From NCBI GenBank assembly GCA_024643595.1, contig JAHEMS010000083.1, positions 1 through 10,610 on the forward strand: a stretch of 10,610 nt of DNA, given 5' to 3'. Under the pieces are notes generated by a model. It saw only the letters and a list, made by a program, of their open reading frames with translations. It was not told the origin of the DNA and did no database searches. Both the position numbers and the translations under genes were made by a program. Positions 5,882 to 10,610 of this stretch are shown piece after piece. How positions within the stretch are numbered: position 1 is the stretch's first letter; the number at the start of each line of letters is the position of its first letter. This stretch comes from Bacteroidota bacterium (GTDB lineage: Bacteria; Bacteroidota; Bacteroidia; Cytophagales; Cyclobacteriaceae).

Positions 5882-8581
5882 CTATCTGATTTGCTGGCCT
5901 ATTGTAAAGTGGAATTGTGATCCACTTTTACTAGTTGCTCCCGGTAACGTATCGAATCCATAGGCCCAGTTAAGTCCTATTAAGCCAAATGCTGGCATAA
6001 ATATTCTGGCGCCAACACCAGCTGATTTATACAACTGAAACGGATTCTGTTCCTTGTAATTGTTCCAGTTGTTACCGGCTTCCGTAAATAAGAATCCATA
6101 AATAGTTGCTGACTGGCTGGTCGAAACCGGATAACGAAGTTCCAAACCAAACTTATTGTAGGCGATTCCTCCCTCTATTCCATTTAATTGCTGTTGACCG
6201 CGTTTTGAGTAAAGAGGAGGTGTTACCTGATTATTAGGGTATCCTCTCAAACCGATAATTTCCTGACCCAGCACATATGAATTAAATCCACCAGCAAGGC
6301 CATCACCACCCATCACAAATCGCTGGAAAGGACCAGGGGTTAAACTTTTATTATATGTGCCAATAAATCCAAAGTGCGCTTTCGTCTCCAATACCAGGCT
6401 ACGTCCATCAGGCTTATCGCTTCCAATAAGCTTTAAATAATATTTTGCATCAAACATCCACTTGTGCATTTCTGTCCATTCATACCTGGTGTTGATATCA
6501 TCCAGATAACTTGGATCGCGCCATATTGAATAAGGTGGCGTTAAGCTCAGGCTGAGAGAAATTGTTGATCCTGATGCCGGATACATTGGATTATCAATAC
6601 TGTTGCGAGATAGTGTGGTATTAAACATTATCTCTTTGGTCTTTCCTATTTGAGGCAATACGGTTGACCCAAAATAATTGCTGTATTTGTAAACAAGGAA
6701 TGAAAGTGAGTTGGTAAGCACAAAATAATTGTCCGGCCATTCCAATCTTCTTCCCAAACCCACCGTTATTCCGGCTTGCTTCAAAGAAGTCTTATCGGTA
6801 AACTCATAACTCGAATTGGCCAACCTGGAAATGGATTTATTTAAACTTACCGTCAATGAATGTGGCTTCCTTCCGCCCAACCATGGCTCAGTAAATGAAA
6901 GACTGTAGCTCTGAAAAGATTTACCATTAGCTTGTGCCCGAACTGATACTCGTTGGCCATCACCGGTAGGAAGCGGCTTCCATTTTTTCAGATCTGGCAC
7001 ATTTCGCATCGAAAAATTATTAAATGAAAGACCAACGGTGCCCACAAACCCATAATACCCTCCCCAGCCTCCTGATAATTCAATTTGGTCATTTGATTGT
7101 TCCTCTACTCTCCATTCAATATCAACCGTCCCGTCTGCTGGATTTGGACGTATATCCTGCTCTATTTTCTGAGGATTGAAATATCCCATCTGTGAAAGTT
7201 GCTGCTGTGTTCTTATCAAATCCGATCTTCTGAATTTCTGTCCAGGAATCGTGCTGAGTTCTCTTCGGATTACGTGATCATTCGTCCTCTCATTCCCGCT
7301 GATAATCACTTCATCAATGGTGGCTTGGTCACCTTCGTGCACACGCATCTCAATGTCAATGGAGTCCCCGACAACGGCCACCTCCACATATGGCACACTG
7401 AAAAACAGGTAGCCATCATCCATATATAGTCCGCTGATGTCAGCCCCTTTTGGATTGAACGTGGTCTTCTTATCGATCAGCTCTTTGTTGTAAACATCCC
7501 CTTTATTGATATCGAGAATTTTACTCAATGTATTCGTGCTGTGGATATAGTTTCCTACCCAGGTAATATTTCTGAAGTAGTACTTTCTTCCTTCATATAC
7601 ATTGATGATCACATTAATATTTTTAGCATCATGATTAATAATCGAATCAGAAATTATTTCCGCATCACGATAGCCTTGCGTATTGTAGTAGGCTATTAAC
7701 TTTTGCTTATCCTCTTCAAATTCAGACTTGATGAATTTGGATCCGCTGAAAATATTGAGTTTTATATTTTTATTTATAAATTCCTTGATATCGAGCCATG
7801 TCACTTTACGACTGGAGTCCAGGGCAGGTTTTATTTTGCTAAGCTTAAGGGTTAATGCTTCACTGATGATGGTTCTATGGATATCTACCCTGGCATGTTC
7901 TTTCGTTTTCTTTAGATGACTCTTTAATTTGGAATTTTCAATCTCATAGTTTCCCACTATCTGCACTTCATTTATTCTTACTTTCGATTTTAGGTCTACA
8001 TCGATCTTAAGTTTAACCCCACCGCGACTAAGGGAATCAAATTCCTGGGTGATTTTTACAACGGTATTTAAAAACCCTTTCTTGACGAAGTGCTTCTTTA
8101 CAGCCAACTCCGCATTCCGTATTGTAGCATCATTAACAATTTTTCCTTTTATCAAACTGAGATCCTCTTTCAATGAAGTTTGGCTCGACTTGTTTATTCC
8201 CGTAAAATAAAATTCTGTTAATCGAGGCCTTTCCGCTAATTTGATTTCAAGGAAAACATTTGTCCCTTCTACTTTCTGTATTAAAATAGTAGCATCTCCA
8301 ATCAGTCCATGCTTCCATAACTTGCGAATAGCTCCAGAAATCCCATCACCCGGGATTTTAATCTTGTCTCCAATCTTAAGACCGGTCAGAGAAATCATGG
8401 CGCTCTTGTCCAGAATATTAAGTCCCGTGACTTCAATTCCGGCAATGATATATTCTTGGGGTGAGGCATAATTAAGAGTAGCCTCTGAAGTCGCTTGAGT
8501 TTGGCTCCTGCTTCTGAATTGAGCCCATGAACTGGCCACACTAATAAATATAAAAAGGACTGTGAGTATAAAATTCTTCAT
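5882..8581 (-). CDS. bamA: Outer membrane protein assembly factor BamA (Omp85 family)
   Basis: BamA is the central subunit of the machine that folds and inserts beta-barrel proteins into the outer membrane. The 899-residue product has a signal peptide (1-20), a short Gln/Ser/Thr-rich linker, five POTRA domains and a C-terminal 16-strand-type barrel. Approximate POTRA limits are 44-118, 120-198, 199-331, 332-410 and 417-495; the barrel covers about 500-899. The Omp85 loop-6 motif appears as LRGY, with Arg779. POTRA3 is about 133 residues, some 50 longer than a standard POTRA, owing to an inserted helical segment. The protein ends in FHFTIGQQIR, so the last residue is Arg rather than the aromatic of the usual beta-signal. 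The ATG at 8581 gives a normal signal peptide; an in-frame TTG at 8596 would overlap uppS by 8 bases and is less likely. It lies 7 bases after uppS and 3 before ompH. Confidence 0.97.
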   Translation of the reverse strand: MKNFILTVLFIFISVASSWAQFRSRSQTQATSEATLNYASPQEYIIAGIEVTGLNILDKSAMISLTGLKIGDKIKIPGDGISGAIRKLWKHGLIGDATILIQKVEGTNVFLEIKLAERPRLTEFYFTGINKSSQTSLKEDLSLIKGKIVNDATIRNAELAVKKHFVKKGFLNTVVKITQEFDSLSRGGVKLKIDVDLKSKVRINEVQIVGNYEIENSKLKSHLKKTKEHARVDIHRTIISEALTLKLSKIKPALDSSRKVTWLDIKEFINKNIKLNIFSGSKFIKSEFEEDKQKLIAYYNTQGYRDAEIISDSIINHDAKNINVIINVYEGRKYYFRNITWVGNYIHSTNTLSKILDINKGDVYNKELIDKKTTFNPKGADISGLYMDDGYLFFSVPYVEVAVVGDSIDIEMRVHEGDQATIDEVIISGNERTNDHVIRRELSTIPGQKFRRSDLIRTQQQLSQMGYFNPQKIEQDIRPNPADGTVDIEWRVEEQSNDQIELSGGWGGYYGFVGTVGLSFNNFSMRNVPDLKKWKPLPTGDGQRVSVRAQANGKSFQSYSLSFTEPWLGGRKPHSLTVSLNKSISRLANSSYEFTDKTSLKQAGITVGLGRRLEWPDNYFVLTNSLSFLVYKYSNYFGSTVLPQIGKTKEIMFNTTLSRNSIDNPMYPASGSTISLSLSLTPPYSIWRDPSYLDDINTRYEWTEMHKWMFDAKYYLKLIGSDKPDGRSLVLETKAHFGFIGTYNKSLTPGPFQRFVMGGDGLAGGFNSYVLGQEIIGLRGYPNNQVTPPLYSKRGQQQLNGIEGGIAYNKFGLELRYPVSTSQSATIYGFLFTEAGNNWNNYKEQNPFQLYKSAGVGARIFMPAFGLIGLNWAYGFDTLPGATSKSGSQFHFTIGQQIR

Positions 8582-8588
8582 TCGATGA

Positions 8589-9332
8589 TTAGCCAATGGG
8601 GTTCAACACTTTTCCAAACCTTCTTTCCCTTTTTTGATAAGCACAAATGGCCTCATACAAATTTTCTTTTCTAAAATCAGGCCATAAGGTTGGCGTTATA
8701 AATATTTCGGTATATGCTATCTGCCACAACAGAAAATTACTAATTCGAAGCTCTCCGCTAGTCCTTACTAATAACTCGGGATCGGGAACCTCTGGTGATT
8801 GCAGGTGTTGGGCAAAATAATGTTCATCTATTTCACCGGGTTGAATCAACCCATTCTTTATTTCGTCCCCAAGTTTGCGGGCCGCTTCTACAATTTCCCA
8901 ACGACCGCTATAGTTAAGGGCCAATTGAAGTATAAGCTCATCATTTTGCTTCGTTTCTTCTTTCGCTTTCGCCAGATTTTTCTGGCAATCTTTTGGTAAT
9001 TGACTAATGTCGCCAATGGTCTCAAGTCTTACCTGGTTGTCAAGAAGTGTTTTTATTTCTTTTTGCAGCGTGTTTACCAATAATTCCATCAGGCCATCTA
9101 CTTCTTCCTTTGGCCTACCCCAATTTTCCGTGCTAAATGCATACAAAGTCAGATACTTTACGCCCAGTTCACGGCATGCCTCGGTGGTATCTTTTACTGC
9201 CTGTATTGCATTTTTATGTCCAAAAATACGGGCCGCACCCTTTCCTTTGGCCCAACGCCCATTACCGTCCATGATAATGGCTATGTGCTTAGGCAAATTA
9301 GTTAAGTCGATATTTTCCTTTATTGAAGCCAC
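8589..9332 (-). CDS. uppS: Isoprenyl transferase / undecaprenyl diphosphate synthase
   Basis: This cis-prenyltransferase adds isopentenyl diphosphate units to farnesyl diphosphate, making the C55 lipid carrier used for peptidoglycan and surface polysaccharides at the cytoplasmic membrane. The 247 residues are normal length. Visible motifs are the catalytic-loop MDGNGRWA with Asp22 and Arg26, GHK with His39, FSTENW, ALNYSGRWEI, and RTSGELRISNFLLWQ with Arg190, Arg196 and Glu209. These equal E. coli UppS Asp26, His43, Arg194, Arg200 and Glu213 with a constant offset of four. The start is GTG at 9332: an in-frame stop lies just upstream, and the first internal Met is part of the catalytic motif. 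Its stop is 7 bases before the bamA ATG, making it the likely first gene of the uppS-bamA-ompH-ompH unit, with a candidate promoter at 9340-9347. Confidence 0.97.
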   Translation of the reverse strand: MASIKENIDLTNLPKHIAIIMDGNGRWAKGKGAARIFGHKNAIQAVKDTTEACRELGVKYLTLYAFSTENWGRPKEEVDGLMELLVNTLQKEIKTLLDNQVRLETIGDISQLPKDCQKNLAKAKEETKQNDELILQLALNYSGRWEIVEAARKLGDEIKNGLIQPGEIDEHYFAQHLQSPEVPDPELLVRTSGELRISNFLLWQIAYTEIFITPTLWPDFRKENLYEAICAYQKRERRFGKVLNPIG

Positions 9333-9339
9333 AAGGCGG

Positions 9340-9347
9340 CAAAATTA
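9340..9347 (-). promoter_or_regulatory. Candidate Bacteroidota -7 promoter element for uppS-bamA-ompH
   Basis: Read on the minus strand, TAATTTTG fits TAnnTTTG exactly. It lies in the 120-base gap between uppS and the upstream barrel gene, leaving only 7 bases before the GTG start of uppS. No TTTG is found at the normal -33 spacing: one at 9358-9361 is too close and one at 9389-9392 too far. The gap contains no convincing terminator, so read-through from the barrel genes is also possible. Confidence 0.45.
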
Positions 9348-9452
9348 CCCTTTTTTTCAAACTTCTTCATTAGAAATTGTTGGTTTAACAAAGCTCTTTT
9401 TTCCTTATTGAGGATGATTTAAAAGGCCAAAAAGTTGATGTGCTTGAAATTC

Positions 9453-10160
9453 CTAACGATACGGACTTCCCGGACATGGGATATCATAAAACGTATAGGT
9501 GATCGTAATGCCTGTAAAAAAATAGTTATCATTATCGAATACATTACCATACTGATAGTTCTTGAGAGAGGCATTACCATCTGAAACGTTATCCAAATAA
9601 TCGAAAAAGGTTTTCCTTATTCCAAACTCAAAAGCAATGTAATATTTCGGATTAATGACATATTTCATTCCCCCGCCAAATGGGATTGCCATCTGAATAT
9701 TACTGTATTCAGCTGCTTTCTGCTGGACGCCAGAAATGCCGAATAACCCAGCCCCTGCAAATAAATAGGGAGTGAAGCGTAATCTTCGTTTACTATCTCT
9801 CCAATCCAAAAAGTGATACTCAAAAGTACCTGCTGCTTCAAACAGGAAAAGGTTGAATGATGCCGCTCTTTTGGTAGCAAATGCATCAATAGGATGGTTT
9901 TTATCGGAAGCTCCTATTTTGCCTGCTGTAATCGAAGTACGTAAGCTAATTACATTGCTAATGTTTGACCGGTAGAATACCGTACCCGCAAACTTAGAAG
10001 TTGTAAGATTGTAAGTACGAACTAAATCGCCGGTATAATTGAACGTACCTAATCCAAAACCAATTTCAGCCCGTTGACCTAATATTTGTTGAGCGCTGGC
10101 ATTAGTGCAAAAAGCCAATGTCAGAAAGAAAACAAGAAATCGTCTATTAGTTTTAAGCAT
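9453..10160 (-). CDS. DUF6089-like outer-membrane beta-barrel protein
   Basis: The 235-residue product has a Sec signal peptide (1-24, ending ASAQ) and alternating hydrophobic beta strands typical of a small outer-membrane barrel. The mature start RAEIGFGLGTFNYTGDL is the pattern I associate with the DUF6089 family, often found just upstream of uppS and bamA in Bacteroidota. Later strands include RFTPYLFAGAGLFGISGV, the AIPFGGGMKY segment and a final TGITITYTFYDIPCPGSPYR. No enzyme motif is seen; a structural or porin-like role is plausible but unproven. It begins 10 bases after the stop of a related gene (10171 onward), so the two are probably co-transcribed. A shared IPxGxG...FDYLD/TDYLDDVS block shows the two are paralogs. 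It precedes uppS by 120 bases. Confidence 0.85.
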   Translation of the reverse strand: MLKTNRRFLVFFLTLAFCTNASAQQILGQRAEIGFGLGTFNYTGDLVRTYNLTTSKFAGTVFYRSNISNVISLRTSITAGKIGASDKNHPIDAFATKRAASFNLFLFEAAGTFEYHFLDWRDSKRRLRFTPYLFAGAGLFGISGVQQKAAEYSNIQMAIPFGGGMKYVINPKYYIAFEFGIRKTFFDYLDNVSDGNASLKNYQYGNVFDNDNYFFTGITITYTFYDIPCPGSPYR

Positions 10161-10170
10161 TCTCTAGAGC

Positions 10171-10610
10171 CTATCGGAATTTAGCTTTATGCAAAGTAGC
10201 TCCAATAATATAGGTGAGGCGTAAACTGGTTACCATATAAATGTCATTATTATCCTTCGAGCCTCTGATATTCGAAAAATGTTCATATCCATAACCAAGG
10301 ATAGTATTATATGTTTTTCCATCCCTGCCTACATAAGATTGAAGAGTTGGCAACTGACTTGCTGGCAATTCATTGCTTCTATATGACATCGCTTTAGCCA
10401 GCGGACTATCCAATACCCCCAGATCAACATAATTTTTACTTACATCATCCAAATAATCGGTGAATGTATAACGGAAACCAATTTCAGCCCATAAGTCCAT
10501 GACATCATTTAACCTAAAACGAGCTCCGAATCCAATTGGTATGGCAACTTGAACCTTACTATAAGTTTTAATGCCACTATTAGCATCAGTCGATTCAAGT
10601 GTAGCATACT
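10171..10610 (-). CDS. Second DUF6089-like outer-membrane protein, C-terminal part (cut by window edge)
   Basis: The frame has a TAG stop at 10171-10173 and stays open to the right edge of the window, giving 145 visible residues. An internal Met at 10500 is not the start: the codons before it (VQVAIPIGFGARFRLNDV just before MDLWAEIGF) continue the same barrel sequence. That block, with AEIGFRYTFTDYLDDVS after it, aligns by eye with AIPFGGGMKY...FGIRKTFFDYLDNVS in the downstream gene, so the two are tandem paralogs. This copy has a longer loop after the shared block (about 10275-10440, with LDSPLAKAMSYRSNELP) and a different last strand, SLRLTYIIGATLHKAKFR. It is probably outer-membrane located; the signal peptide lies beyond the window. 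Function is unknown, and only the family resemblance is supported. Confidence 0.8.
   Translation of the reverse strand, partial: YATLESTDANSGIKTYSKVQVAIPIGFGARFRLNDVMDLWAEIGFRYTFTDYLDDVSKNYVDLGVLDSPLAKAMSYRSNELPASQLPTLQSYVGRDGKTYNTILGYGYEHFSNIRGSKDNNDIYMVTSLRLTYIIGATLHKAKFR

Noticed and set aside
8582..8596. Possible TTG start for BamA overlapping the uppS stop.
   Set aside because: The ATG at 8581 gives a normal signal peptide and a standard 7-base gap; the TTG adds five residues (first one read as Met) with no family support.
9389..9502. A plus-strand frame of 37 codons with protein-like composition (includes IEDDLKGQKVDVLEIPND), running from the uppS-upstream gap into the antisense of the barrel gene's end.
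   Set aside because: It has no start codon near its beginning, is bounded by stops on both sides, and half of it is antisense to a well-supported gene. It could be a remnant of an older gene, but the sequence alone does not support one.
1..10610. Signs of a mobile element, phage, CRISPR array or defence island.
   Set aside because: No transposase, integrase, terminal inverted repeats, direct-repeat array or defence gene was found; most genes are conserved chromosomal housekeeping genes.

Overview
The window reads as a chromosomal segment from a Bacteroidota bacterium, most likely Cytophagales-like. It is fairly AT-rich. The evidence is the UvrA subtype, the uppS-bamA-ompH-ompH block preceded by DUF6089-type beta-barrel proteins, an ECF sigma factor of the kind common in this phylum, and two sequences matching the Bacteroidota -7 promoter element TAnnTTTG. 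The lineage call rests on recognised protein families and gene order, not on a database search.

Layout. Bases 1-111 hold the N-terminus of a family-4 glycosyltransferase on the minus strand, cut by the window edge. A 283-base gap follows, containing a strong hairpin terminator. Next come an ECF sigma factor (543-1196, minus) and a 75-residue protein (395-622, minus) whose start lies inside the sigma gene in another frame. Divergent from sigma is a 123-residue protein of unknown function with a very acidic tail (1364-1735, plus), closed by its own terminator. The excinuclease subunit gene uvrA (1869-4736, plus) follows and ends in a terminator shared with the convergent minus-strand block.

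The right half is a minus-strand envelope-biogenesis cluster, transcribed from right to left. It begins with two tandem DUF6089-like outer-membrane barrel proteins (10171-10610, cut by the edge, and 9453-10160). Then come uppS (undecaprenyl diphosphate synthase), bamA (outer-membrane protein insertase) and two Skp/OmpH-type periplasmic chaperones. Gaps within uppS-bamA-ompH-ompH are 7, 3 and 28 bases, so these four are almost certainly one operon. It joins lipid-carrier synthesis for wall and surface polysaccharides to the outer-membrane protein insertion machinery and its chaperones.

Several gene starts were moved to sites better supported by sequence. uvrA starts at 1869, because the longer frame would run through a terminator. 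bamA starts at ATG 8581, the acidic protein at ATG 1364 and the 75-residue protein at ATG 622; in each of these three the longer alternative is a TTG. uppS appears to use GTG. The frame at the right edge stays open to the end of the window.

Most of the window is housekeeping, and I see no phage, CRISPR, transposon or defence system. The best leads are the overlap between the sigma factor and its small cysteine-poor, anti-sigma-like neighbour, the unknown acidic-tailed protein, and the very short predicted leaders of uvrA and uppS.
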